DNA from: VXOZ01 sp965220045
Lineage (GTDB): Bacteria; Chloroflexota; UBA11872; VXOZ01
Length of the DNA stretch: 64,000 bases
Assembly (NCBI GenBank): GCA_965220045.1
Contig: OZ244803.1
Span: 868,001-932,000 of the forward strand
Reading direction: 5' to 3'
Shown: in pieces, positions 9,058 to 16,800 of the stretch
Layout of the letters: the number at the start of each line of letters is the position of its first letter
How positions within the stretch are numbered: position 1 is the first letter of the stretch
Program-made: the position numbers and the translations under genes
The notes under the pieces: model-generated
Told to the model about the DNA's origin: nothing
The model's input: the letters and a program-made list of their open reading frames with translations, nothing else
The model's database searches: none

Positions 9058-9914
9058 GTGCGCTGCCTTCGCTGGATTCCGGCTTTCGCCGGAATGACGG
9101 AGGGTGAATCGCCTGTTGTAAATTCTGTTGTCGGCGATTCTGCTGCAGCAACCAAAGAGGAGACTTTGCCTGCTGTGTCAGGAGCGGTAACCAACGCTTC
9201 GCCGATGAGCATGGCGTCTACGTTCCAGCCGTGCAGCCGCGCCACGTCGGCGGGTGTGTGAATGCCGCTTTCGCTTACCACAATGCGGTCGCCGGGAATG
9301 AGCGCGCGGAGTTCCGCCGTAGTTTCCAACGTTGTCTCAAACGTGTGGAGATTACGGTTGTTGATGCCGATGATTGCCGCGTCTACTGCTAAGGCTTGCG
9401 CGGTTTCCTCCGCCGTGTGTACTTCCACAATGGCAGCCATGCCCCAGTCCTCAGCGCAGCGGAGCAAGGCCCGCAGGCGTGGCTGTGGCAGGGCGGCGAC
9501 AATGAGGAGCACGGCGTCGGCGCCCGCGGCGCGGGCCTCGACGATGTGGTACGCGTCGGTGGTGAAGTCCTTGCGCAGCGCCGGTATGGGCACGGCGGCT
9601 CGCGCAGCCGTGAGATCGTGAAGCGATCCTTGAAAGAAGCGTTCGTCTGTGAGCACGGAAAGAGCGCTGGCCCCGTTGCCGGCATATGTCTGTGCCAACG
9701 TCGCCGGATCGAGACCAGGCGCGAACACACCCTTGGACGGCGAAGCGCGCTTGATTTCGGCAATCAGGCGTATGCCGTCTTGGCGCAGCGTCGCCGCAAA
9801 GTCGCGCGGCGGATCCGCCGCTGCGGCACGCTGCTCCAGGGCGCGCAGTGGCACAGCCGCTTGGCGCTCCGCCAACTCGTATGCTTTGTGTTGCAGGATG
9901 GTATCGAGAATCAT
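9054..9914 (-). CDS. trpC: Indole-3-glycerol phosphate synthase, with repeat-encoded C-terminal tail
   Basis: 286 residues. Closes CdRP to indole-3-glycerol phosphate. Visible landmarks are IAEIKRASPSKG (catalytic Lys, about 51-62), LRKDFTTDAYHIVEARAAGAD (second Lys), IIGINNRNLHTF, and SESGIHTPADV with GEALV at the end of the barrel. The barrel is complete by about residue 250. The last about 33 residues are extra: they include IPAKAGIQ (274-281), the translation of a palindromic repeat found also inside the hydrolase gene at 23394. The stop overlaps the trpF ATG, so coupling is preserved in spite of the insertion. Confidence 0.95.
   Translation of the reverse strand: MILDTILQHKAYELAERQAAVPLRALEQRAAAADPPRDFAATLRQDGIRLIAEIKRASPSKGVFAPGLDPATLAQTYAGNGASALSVLTDERFFQGSLHDLTAARAAVPIPALRKDFTTDAYHIVEARAAGADAVLLIVAALPQPRLRALLRCAEDWGMAAIVEVHTAEETAQALAVDAAIIGINNRNLHTFETTLETTAELRALIPGDRIVVSESGIHTPADVARLHGWNVDAMLIGEALVTAPDTAGKVSSLVAAAESPTTEFTTGDSPSVIPAKAGIQRRQRT
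9074..9101. repeat. Short palindromic repeat inside the 3' end of trpC
   Basis: Perfect arms ATTCCGGC (9076-9083) and GCCGGAAT (9088-9095) around a TTTC loop, flanked by TGG and GACGG. On the minus strand it is read as IPAKAGIQ. Same family as 23394-23420. Confidence 0.85.
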
Positions 9915-9970
9915 GTGTGTTGTTCCACGTACCGCTTCAACGCAGGCTTACTTTGACGTTTCACCCTCAC

Positions 9971-10021
9971 CCCCGTATTGAGTACGGGGCAGGCTCTAAC
10001 CCTCTCCCTCAGGGAGAGGGG
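9971..10021. repeat. Palindromic repeat between trpD and trpC
   Basis: Two consecutive hairpins: CCCCGTA (9971-9977) with TACGGGG (9983-9989), followed by CAGGCTCTAA, then CCCTCTCCCT/AGGGAGAGGG (10000-10021). It fills much of the 153-base gap between trpD and trpC, the only long gap in the otherwise overlapping trpE-G-D-C-F run. Related to the inner hairpin at 7971 and 18911. Confidence 0.75.
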
Positions 10022-10067
10022 ATAGGCGCGGGGTCTCATCTATGGGTAATTCCATTCGGATACGGTA

Positions 10068-11084
10068 TCAAGAAAGACTCTGACTCAGGCTTGCGAACGA
10101 TTCTAGTTTCGCGGCGGCTTGCCCGCTGTCGATTGCTGCGGCAGCTTGCTGCGCCCCGTCTTGCCAATCGCTCGCTCTGCCGCTGGCGACGAGGCCGGCG
10201 GCGGAATTCATGACTACCACATCGCGGCGCGGGCCCGGCTTGCCCGCCAGCACGTCGCGCACGTATTGGGCATTTTCCTCTACCGAGCCGCCGGCAATTT
10301 CGCTCACCGGCGCTGTAGCCATTCCAAAGTCCGCCGGTTCCAGATGGTAGCTTTTCACGCTGCTGCCGTCCCATTCGGTTACCGAAGTGGGACCGCTGAT
10401 GGAAATCTCATCCACACCGTCGGCCTCGCCGTGGACGACGAACGCCCGCCGCACGCCAAGCGCGCTCAAGGCATGGGCAATGTCTTCCGCAAGGCTAGGG
10501 TCAGCCACGCCGAATACGCGATAGGCTGCCCGCGCGGGATTGGTCAGTGGGCCGAGAATGTTGAAGATCGTGCGGATGCCAATCTCGCGGCGCAGCGGGG
10601 CGGCAAACTTCATTGCCGGATGATACGCTTGCGCGAACATGAAGCCAATGCCGACTTCCTCGATACAACGCGCCACTGCATCCGGGCCAAGTTGGATTTG
10701 GACCCCAAGCGCCTCCAGCACGTCGGCGCTACCGCAAGCGCTGCTCATAGCGCGATTGCCGTGCTTGGCTACAGGTTGGCCGGCCGCCGCCAAGACGATA
10801 GCGTTAGCCGTGGAAACATTGAATGTGCCCACTCCGTCACCGCCGGTGCCGCACGTATCGGCAACCGGCTCGCTGACGGTTACCGGCAGCGCTTTCTCGC
10901 GCATCACGGCTAGGCAGCCGGCAATCTCGTCGGCAGTCTCGCCTTTGACGCGAAGCGCCGTGACAAACGCGCCGAATTGCGCCGGTGTGCACGCCGCGTC
11001 CATGATCTCGGTCATTGCTTGGGCCGCTTCGTCACGAGAGAGCGATGCGCCCTCAGTAGCCTTGATGGTCGCTTCAACAATCAT
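10068..11084 (-). CDS. trpD: Anthranilate phosphoribosyltransferase
   Basis: 338 residues. Transfers the phosphoribosyl group of PRPP to anthranilate. The PRPP-binding run DTCGTGGDGVGTFNVST (about 82-98), the KHGNRAMSS motif and the anthranilate-site region around EVGIGFMFAQAYHPAMK are intact, with GEADGVDEIS further on. It is a free-standing TrpD, not fused to TrpG. Its ATG overlaps the trpG stop (ATGA). About 150 bases with a repeat separate it from trpC. Confidence 0.96.
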   Translation of the reverse strand: MIVEATIKATEGASLSRDEAAQAMTEIMDAACTPAQFGAFVTALRVKGETADEIAGCLAVMREKALPVTVSEPVADTCGTGGDGVGTFNVSTANAIVLAAAGQPVAKHGNRAMSSACGSADVLEALGVQIQLGPDAVARCIEEVGIGFMFAQAYHPAMKFAAPLRREIGIRTIFNILGPLTNPARAAYRVFGVADPSLAEDIAHALSALGVRRAFVVHGEADGVDEISISGPTSVTEWDGSSVKSYHLEPADFGMATAPVSEIAGGSVEENAQYVRDVLAGKPGPRRDVVVMNSAAGLVASGRASDWQDGAQQAAAAIDSGQAAAKLESFASLSQSLS

Positions 11085-11704
11085 TGCTCTGTCCCCTTGT
11101 GCGCGGCAGCCGCTTGCGTTTCCGGTGTGCGACTCTGCTCGACGATAGTGAGGAAGTTCTGGAGTAGCCGTTTACCTTCCGTGGTCAGGATTGACTCTGG
11201 ATGAAACTGGACGCCGTAAATCGAATGCTGCTTGTGGCGCACACTCATGATCGTGCCGTCATCTGCCCGCGCCGTTACGTCGAGATCCGACGGCATGCTC
11301 TCCGGATCGATGATCAGTGAATGGTATCGCGTGGCCACGAAGGGGTTCTCCAGTCCGGCAAAGAGGCCGCTGTCCTGGTGATGGATCAATGAGGTCTTAC
11401 CATGCATCAGAGTTTTGGCGCGAATTATGGTACCGCCAAACACCTGGCCGATGCATTGGTGGCCGAGGCAGACGCCGAGCAGCGGAATCTTGCCCGCGGC
11501 CTGCGCAATCAGGTCGTTCGAGATGCCGGCCTCGTTGGGCGTACACGGGCCGGGTGAGACGACGATGCCGTCAGGTTTGCCGGCCAGCACCTCAGCGACG
11601 GTCGTCTTATCGTTGCGCGCTACTTCCATCTCGGCGCCGAGTTCGCCCATGTACTGCACCAGATTGTAGGTAAACGAGTCGTAGTTATCCAACATGAAGA
11701 TCAC
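11081..11704 (-). CDS. trpG: Anthranilate synthase component II (glutamine amidotransferase)
   Basis: 207 residues from the GTG at 11704. Supplies ammonia from glutamine to TrpE. Catalytic Cys is in GVCLGHQCIGQVFGG, and the His/Glu pair in GVQFHPESIL; the oxyanion region SPGPCTPNEAG is present. I choose the GTG (protein begins VIFMLDNYDSF) because a GGAGGAG site lies seven bases upstream inside the trpE end; the open frame extends eight codons further without support. It overlaps the 3' end of trpE by 20 bases and trpD by 4. The tail has about 15 extra residues. Confidence 0.95.
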   Translation of the reverse strand: MIFMLDNYDSFTYNLVQYMGELGAEMEVARNDKTTVAEVLAGKPDGIVVSPGPCTPNEAGISNDLIAQAAGKIPLLGVCLGHQCIGQVFGGTIIRAKTLMHGKTSLIHHQDSGLFAGLENPFVATRYHSLIIDPESMPSDLDVTARADDGTIMSVRHKQHSIYGVQFHPESILTTEGKRLLQNFLTIVEQSRTPETQAAAAHKGTEQ

Positions 11705-13205
11705 GTTCCATCTCCTCCGCGACGTCAATTGCCCTCATCGTTGACGCGGCCTTGTTGCACACCTCTTCGTACTCCTCTTCGGGATCGGAATCCGCCACGA
11801 TGCCGCCGCCGGCTTGTATGTAGGCCGTGCCGTCTTGTACGGTCATCGTGCGAATGGTGATTGCCATGTCCATGTTGCCGGAGTAGTCGAAATAGCCGAC
11901 GGCGCCGCCGTAGGGGCCTCGTGTCGTGCCCTCGAGCTCGGAAATAATCTCCATGGCGCGGACTTTAGGGGCGCCGGAGAGCGTGCCCGCCGGGAAACAT
12001 GAACGCAGCGCGTCGAAGGCCGTCTTGTCCGGCATGAGTTCGCCCTCAACTTGGGAGACGATGTGCATCACGTGTGAGAATTCCTCCACCACCATCAGTG
12101 TGGGCACGTGCACGGTGCCGGGCCGGCAGACACGCCCGAGGTCGTTGCGTCCGAGGTCTACGAGCATGATGTGTTCGGCGCGCTCTTTCTCGCTGGCCAG
12201 CAGCTCTTCGGCCAGGGCCGCGTCTTCTTCTGGCGTGCTGCCGCGGCGACGCGTACCGGCAATGGGACGCGTGGTAACGTGAGAGCCTTCGACGCGCACC
12301 AGCATCTCGGGGGAAGCGCCGACAATCTGCACATCTTCAAGATTGAGATAGTACATGTAGGGCGAGGGGTTAATCATGCGCAGCGCGCGGTAGACTGAGT
12401 AAGGGTGCACGCCCAGGGAGCGCGACCAGCGCAGCCCGAGCACGGCTTGAATGATGTCGCCCGCGGCGATGTACTCCTTGGCGGCCCGCACCATATCGTG
12501 GTGCTCCGTTTCGGTCTTATTCGGCGTCGCTGCGCCGGGATTCCCTGTGCCGCGCACGGTCGGCACGGCACTCCGGAGCCTCGCATTGATGTCTTCGATC
12601 GCCGCAACTGCCACGTCATAGTTTTCGGCCACGTCGCCGTGGGGAGAGACATAGGCAATGATCGTAAGGCTGTGCTTGACATGGTCGAACATTATGAGGC
12701 TATCGGTGAACATGAAGATCGCTTCCGGCACCGGCAGCGCATTCTCCACCGGCAGCGGCACGCGCGGCTCAAAGTAGCGGACGGTGTCATAGTTCAGATA
12801 GCCGACGGCTCCCCCCTGAAAGCGGGGCAGACCGGGCATCACGGCGAGATCAGTCTTGGCGAGTTCTTCTTCCAGCAGTTTCAGGGGACCGGCGTACGAT
12901 CGTGTCTCCTGCTCGCCAATCTCGGTAAGGGTTGCCGTGCCCGCATCCATGCGAATGACTTTGGAGGTATTTGTGCCGATAAAGGAGTATCGTCCCAGGC
13001 TCTCGCTGCCCTGCACGCTCTCGAGCAAAAATGAATAGTCGCCCTGAGCGATCTTCAGGTAAGCCGAGACCGGTGTCTCCAGGTCGGCGGGGATTGTGCG
13101 CGATATGGGCACCGTGAGCCCCTGAGCCGTGAGTGAATGCACCTCGGCAAGATCCGGCTGGATGCCGCTAAAGACTGTGCCTGGTGCGGATTGTATTACT
13201 GCCAT
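11685..13205 (-). CDS. trpE: Anthranilate synthase component I
   Basis: 506 residues. Makes anthranilate from chorismate with ammonia from TrpG. The N-terminal FLLESVQG segment (about 56-63) is the LLES motif associated with tryptophan feedback inhibition. The chorismate domain shows PIAGTRRRGSTPEED, MLVDLGRNDLGR, FPAGTLSGAPKVRAMEII and the C-terminal IQAGGGIVADSDPEEEYEE. An AAGGAT ribosome site lies five bases before the ATG. It is the first gene after the T-box leader and so the entry point for the whole trp transcript. Confidence 0.97.
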   Translation of the reverse strand: MAVIQSAPGTVFSGIQPDLAEVHSLTAQGLTVPISRTIPADLETPVSAYLKIAQGDYSFLLESVQGSESLGRYSFIGTNTSKVIRMDAGTATLTEIGEQETRSYAGPLKLLEEELAKTDLAVMPGLPRFQGGAVGYLNYDTVRYFEPRVPLPVENALPVPEAIFMFTDSLIMFDHVKHSLTIIAYVSPHGDVAENYDVAVAAIEDINARLRSAVPTVRGTGNPGAATPNKTETEHHDMVRAAKEYIAAGDIIQAVLGLRWSRSLGVHPYSVYRALRMINPSPYMYYLNLEDVQIVGASPEMLVRVEGSHVTTRPIAGTRRRGSTPEEDAALAEELLASEKERAEHIMLVDLGRNDLGRVCRPGTVHVPTLMVVEEFSHVMHIVSQVEGELMPDKTAFDALRSCFPAGTLSGAPKVRAMEIISELEGTTRGPYGGAVGYFDYSGNMDMAITIRTMTVQDGTAYIQAGGGIVADSDPEEEYEEVCNKAASTMRAIDVAEEMERDLHVG

Positions 13206-13375
13206 AACTGATCCTTAGCAATTTGACGTGTCCTGTTGTTGCTATCATTCCCGTATTGAACCAACGACGCACGCCGCCAGCGGCCGGGCAGAAAACCGGG
13301 GACACGATAGGCTCCGCAAATGTACGCGGATCGCGGGTGCGTCTGTGTTCCCATCGCCGATTTCCTTGCTTAAAC

Positions 13376-13404
13376 AAAAATCTCGTCCCTCCAAAGGGAC
13401 GAGA
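13376..13404 (-). terminator. T-box intrinsic terminator
   Basis: On the minus strand TCTCGTCCC (13404-13396) and GGGACGAGA (13389-13381) form a 9-pair stem, directly followed by TTTTTGTTT. The 5' arm overlaps the stretch expected to pair with the T-box in the antiterminator, the usual switch arrangement. Confidence 0.93.
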
Positions 13405-13711
13405 ATAGGTCTCGCGGTGCCACCCTTATTGGCTGCATGCGCAGCCCACTTCATTCACTCAAGCACTCCCCGCTTGTACGGTTTCATGCCTGCCCCAACT
13501 TCTACGGTAGGGGTTCCGTTGACGCCTATTCAGCCGCCGCCGCACCGACCCGTTCATACGGACTGTTTGGCAATGCCGCCTTTCAGGTCACAGCTCCCAG
13601 GCCCATTCCGCTGAACGCGCACCACCGGGGTCCCACCGTTTCCCGGCTCTCTGGAGACCGCCTTTGCAGCGTACTCTTCCTGTTCATAGCCTTTGGTCTC
13701 TTCAATTGTGA
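13376..13711 (-). promoter_or_regulatory. T-box riboswitch leader of the trp operon
   Basis: Read on the minus strand, the transcript contains the stem I signature AGAGAGCCGGG (about 13651), a GGTGGGACCCCGGT partner, the specifier-loop region GGAATGGGCCTGGGAGC with TGG (Trp) at 13605-13603 as the likely specifier codon, and the highly conserved T-box core AGGGTGGCACCGCGAGACC at about 13426-13408. An intrinsic terminator follows at once. Known mechanism: uncharged tRNA-Trp pairs with the specifier and the T-box bulge and prevents termination. Stem I specifier placement is by eye; the T-box core itself is unambiguous. Confidence 0.95.
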
Positions 13712-13720
13712 ATCACAATT
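13704..13720. promoter_or_regulatory. Operator-like palindrome at the trp promoter
   Basis: AATTGTGA (13704-13711) and TCACAATT (13713-13720) are perfect 8-base arms around a single central base. The palindrome touches the -10 box and covers the predicted start of transcription, so a dimeric repressor bound here would block initiation. It could alternatively be the base of a short 5' hairpin of the leader. The regulator is unknown. Confidence 0.5.
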
Positions 13721-13746
13721 CTACGAGAGTCTGAATAGCCTGTCAA
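13718..13746 (-). promoter_or_regulatory. Sigma70-type promoter of the trp operon
   Basis: On the minus strand TTGACA (13746-13741), 17-base spacer, TAGAAT (13723-13718). The -35 is consensus and the -10 differs at one base. The -35 box overlaps the stop codon of the deacetylase gene upstream. Predicted start of transcription is near 13711, just before the T-box stem I. Confidence 0.82.
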
Positions 13747-14777
13747 GGGCTGGAGAGCACGACGGTGGGCGTAGGCTCTACAACGATTGTGGGTGTAGGT
13801 ATCACGACAGGCGTGGGCTCGATCGGCGGCGGATACAGTAATTCAGATACCGTTACGATGCGATAGCCTTGTTCTTTCAGCTCGATCAATATGTCTGATA
13901 GGGCCTCCTTCGTATGAATGCTGCCGAGATGCGCGAGAATGATCGCGCCATTCTGGAGGCGGTCGCGGATGCGTTGCTTGACCAGTGCGGGCGTGGCGTC
14001 ATCCCGCCAGTCAATCGTATCGATAGTCCAATAGATGCTCTGGTAGCCTGCATGGGCGACTACGCGGCGGACATGGTGATTACGCGCGCCGTAAGGGAAG
14101 CGGAACCAGGGCTTCGTGCTTACTCCCGCCACGTGCTTGATGGCCTTTTCCGTGCGGGAGAGCTCCGCGCGGATGGAGTCATCGTCTAGTTTCGTAAACT
14201 CGGGGTGCGCGTACGAGTGATTGCCGATCTCGTGCCCGTCGGCGATCATTTCGAGCACGAGCTCAGGGTGGCGTTCGGCAAATTGCCCGGTAATGAAGAT
14301 CGTAATGCGCACGTCGTGCGCGCGCAGTGTCGCCAGCATATCGGACGTGTAGGCGGCAATTGACCCACCGTCGAGCGTCAACGCCACGGCGGGAATGTCA
14401 GGATCGCCGCGTACAACTTCCTGAACGAGGACCTCGTAGGGAAGCCCGGAGAGGTCGGGGGTGGGGTAGGGTACGGCCGTAGGCGCGGCTACTACCGGCT
14501 CCGCAGTCGCTGTCGGTATAGGCGCCGGCACAGAAGGTGTCGGCACCGTGGCGGTGGGCGGAATGGCGCGCCCATACGTCATCTGATTAGCACCGGTCTG
14601 AGCGCACGCCGCCAGAAGAAATACGCAGACGGCCAACCAGTGCAGGCCGGCCGGCACGGGCATCCGCAAGGGCAAGAGAGCTGCCGCCCTTAATCGAAAC
14701 AGGTTGGATTCAGGACGCATCGATTCTTGCTCTGGCATCGGTGACGGGTAGTTCCATTGCGTAGGGCGGCAGGGCAC
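13743..14777 (-). CDS. Polysaccharide deacetylase (NodB-type) lipoprotein
   Basis: Up to 344 residues. A hydrophobic segment ends in a lipobox (FLLAAC, Cys at about 58), then a Pro/Thr-rich spacer (60-115), a NodB domain (about 125-305) and a second Pro/Thr-rich tail. NodB motifs: HSYAH zinc histidines, RFPYG, TIDTIDW and ILAH are good; motif 1, normally TFDDG, reads TLDGG, so one of the two aspartates is missing. Likely removes acetyl groups from an exopolysaccharide or peptidoglycan outside the cell. Start is uncertain: GTG 14777, ATG 14738, 14720 and 14663 all lack a clear ribosome site; the last gives the neatest signal peptide. Confidence 0.85.
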   Translation of the reverse strand: MPCRPTQWNYPSPMPEQESMRPESNLFRLRAAALLPLRMPVPAGLHWLAVCVFLLAACAQTGANQMTYGRAIPPTATVPTPSVPAPIPTATAEPVVAAPTAVPYPTPDLSGLPYEVLVQEVVRGDPDIPAVALTLDGGSIAAYTSDMLATLRAHDVRITIFITGQFAERHPELVLEMIADGHEIGNHSYAHPEFTKLDDDSIRAELSRTEKAIKHVAGVSTKPWFRFPYGARNHHVRRVVAHAGYQSIYWTIDTIDWRDDATPALVKQRIRDRLQNGAIILAHLGSIHTKEALSDILIELKEQGYRIVTVSELLYPPPIEPTPVVIPTPTIVVEPTPTVVLSSP

Positions 14778-14836
14778 GGTGTGGCGTTGTGAGATTCGCT
14801 GGGCGGATCTAGCAGAAGGGCGAGGTTCAAGATTCT

Positions 14837-14865
14837 ATAATAGTGTAATGCTAGACTGATTCCAA
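14837..14865 (-). promoter_or_regulatory. Candidate promoter of the deacetylase gene
   Basis: Minus strand TTGGAA (14865-14860), 17-base spacer, TATTAT (14842-14837). The transcript would start near 14830, upstream of all candidate start codons of the deacetylase. The plus strand of the same spot carries TATAAT (14836-14841) for the divergent aldolase gene, but without a recognisable -35. Confidence 0.5.
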
Positions 14866-14979
14866 GCTCAAGCGGTGGCGCACACGCGCTGCTGAATGAA
14901 ATGGAACGCTGACTGAGGTGCGGTACACAGTCGAGACTTGGAGAACGGAGGGAGTCGTGACATTACAAAGGAGCATAGG

Positions 14980-15621
14980 GTGAGCCGTTCCGCGCTGTTG
15001 AACGAGCTATACGAGGCTAAGATTACCGCCGTGGTGCGCACGAAGACCGCGGAGCAGGCGGTGCAGACCGCGCAGGCACTGTATGATGCCGGCATCCGGC
15101 TCGTCGAGATTACATTTACGGTTCCGGATGCCGCGGAGGTCATCAGAAGGGTGGCGGCGCTGAAGCCCGCCGACAGCCTTGTAGGCGCCGGGACGGTAAC
15201 GACCGTGAACCAAGCGGAATCCGCCCTGGCGGCCGGCGCGCAGTTTATCGTCGGGCCTGTGAACCGGCCCGCGCTGGTCGCGCTCGCGCACAAGGCGGAT
15301 GTGCCATGCATCATGGCCGGGCTAACCCCGACGGAAATCCTCGATGTTCACCAGTCCGGGTCGGATATGGTAAAGGTCTTTCCCATCGATAGTGTCGGCG
15401 GGCCGGGGTACGTCAAGTCTGTGCTGGGACCCCTCCCCGGCGTGCCAATTGTCGCATCCGGCGGAATTGGCTTTGACAACTTTCGTGCGCACTTGGAGGC
15501 CGGTGCTGCCGGCGTGGCACTGGGCTCGGGACTGATGCCTCCCGCACTCATTGCTGACGGCGACTACACGGGACTAACGGTATTTGCCCGGCGGTTTGTT
15601 GAGGAATTGGCGGCTGTGTGA
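14980..15621 (+). CDS. eda: 2-dehydro-3-deoxy-phosphogluconate (KDPG/KHG) aldolase
   Basis: 213 residues from GTG 14980, chosen because AAAGGAG lies six bases upstream; the frame stays open further 5' without support. Class I aldolase that splits KDPG to pyruvate and glyceraldehyde 3-phosphate. RLVEITFTVPDA holds the catalytic Glu, MVKVFPID the Schiff-base Lys, and GPVNRP and ASGGI the substrate loops. The barrel is complete. It is followed 220 bases later by KDG kinase in the same direction, the previous step of the same route, so the pair should channel 2-keto-3-deoxygluconate into central metabolism. Confidence 0.93.
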   Translation: MSRSALLNELYEAKITAVVRTKTAEQAVQTAQALYDAGIRLVEITFTVPDAAEVIRRVAALKPADSLVGAGTVTTVNQAESALAAGAQFIVGPVNRPALVALAHKADVPCIMAGLTPTEILDVHQSGSDMVKVFPIDSVGGPGYVKSVLGPLPGVPIVASGGIGFDNFRAHLEAGAAGVALGSGLMPPALIADGDYTGLTVFARRFVEELAAV

Positions 15622-15841
15622 TGTGTACGCGCGGTCTGGCACCCAACAGCATTTGAGACGGTCCGCCTTGCGAGGGCTCTTGCGCTACCCAAGCCTGTAG
15701 GCGAGAAGATCCCCTTTTCTTGGGGGAACGAGCTGAGTTGAGAGAATCTGGTGCCAGTTTAACCCTCGTTGGACCGTTAGCAAGAGTTTCGAGAGAGTTT
15801 GCCATTGTTGGCGCCGATTGGCGCTTGCAGGAAGGAAGGAC

Positions 15842-16774
15842 ATGCCTGACATTCTCTCCCTCGGCGAATGCATGGTGGAGTTTTTTGCCGAGGAGCCGCT
15901 GGCAGAGGCGAAGCAGGTGCAGAAGGCGTTTGCCGGTGACGCGCTCAACCTGCTGGCGGCGGCATCCCGGCTGGGAAGCTCGTGCGGCTTTCTCTCCCGC
16001 GTCGGCAATGATCCCTTTCAAGAGTACTTGCTTGGCGGCTGGCAAGGCTTGGGCATCGACACGTCGCGCGTAAAGCGGGTGGAGGGGCGCAACGGCATTT
16101 ATTTCATCTCCATCTACGGGCACGGCGAACGCGACTTTACGTATTACCGGGCCGGCAGCGCGCCCAGCACCATGACCCCGGCGGACTTGGACCCGGATTA
16201 CATCGCCCAGGCCAGGGTGCTGCACATCAGCGGCATCGCCCAGGCCATCTCGGAATCGGCGCGGGCGACTGCGCTGGCGGCGGCGCGTATTGCCAATGAG
16301 AAGCATGTGTGTGTTTCGTTCGACCCCAACTTTCGGCCTGCCCTGTGGTCGGCAGCGGAGGCGCGGGCCGCGGCGGAAGAGCTCCTGCCGCACGTGGATA
16401 TCGCCCTGCCCAGCGGACCTGAAGAAGCAGCGCAGTTATTTGGTTTGGCAACTGCGGAGGAAACGGCAGACTATCTGCGTGGCTTTGGCCCGTATGCGGT
16501 AGCGGTCAAGCTGGGCGAAGCCGGTGTCTACGTGAATGCGGAAGGCGGCACGGGGACGGTGCCTGCTTTTACTGTTCCGAACGTGGTAGACACGACCGGC
16601 GCCGGTGACGCCTTCGATGGCGCGTTTCTCCACGGGTTGGTGCAGAACATGCCGCCGCTGGATGCGGCACGCCTGGGCGTGGTGATGGCCGGCCTCAAGG
16701 TGCGCGGCAGGGGCGCTATCGCCAGCTTGCCAACCGCGGGAGAGGTCGAAGCGGCGCTGGCGGCTCGGCAATAA
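15842..16774 (+). CDS. kdgK: 2-dehydro-3-deoxygluconokinase (PfkB family)
   Basis: 310 residues from ATG 15842, behind AGGAAGGA. Ribokinase-fold sugar kinase. The N-terminal LGECMVEFF and the GDALNLLAAASRLG segment match KDG kinases; signature 2 is TTGAGDAFDGAFLHG with the catalytic Asp at about 256. SFDPNFRPALW is typical for this substrate group. Product KDPG is the substrate of the upstream aldolase. Fructokinase is the main alternative, but the aldolase neighbour favours KDG. No own promoter was identified in the 220-base gap. Confidence 0.88.
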   Translation: MPDILSLGECMVEFFAEEPLAEAKQVQKAFAGDALNLLAAASRLGSSCGFLSRVGNDPFQEYLLGGWQGLGIDTSRVKRVEGRNGIYFISIYGHGERDFTYYRAGSAPSTMTPADLDPDYIAQARVLHISGIAQAISESARATALAAARIANEKHVCVSFDPNFRPALWSAAEARAAAEELLPHVDIALPSGPEEAAQLFGLATAEETADYLRGFGPYAVAVKLGEAGVYVNAEGGTGTVPAFTVPNVVDTTGAGDAFDGAFLHGLVQNMPPLDAARLGVVMAGLKVRGRGAIASLPTAGEVEAALAARQ

Positions 16775-16800
16775 CCAGAGGCCTTGAGTTGCGCCGGGAC

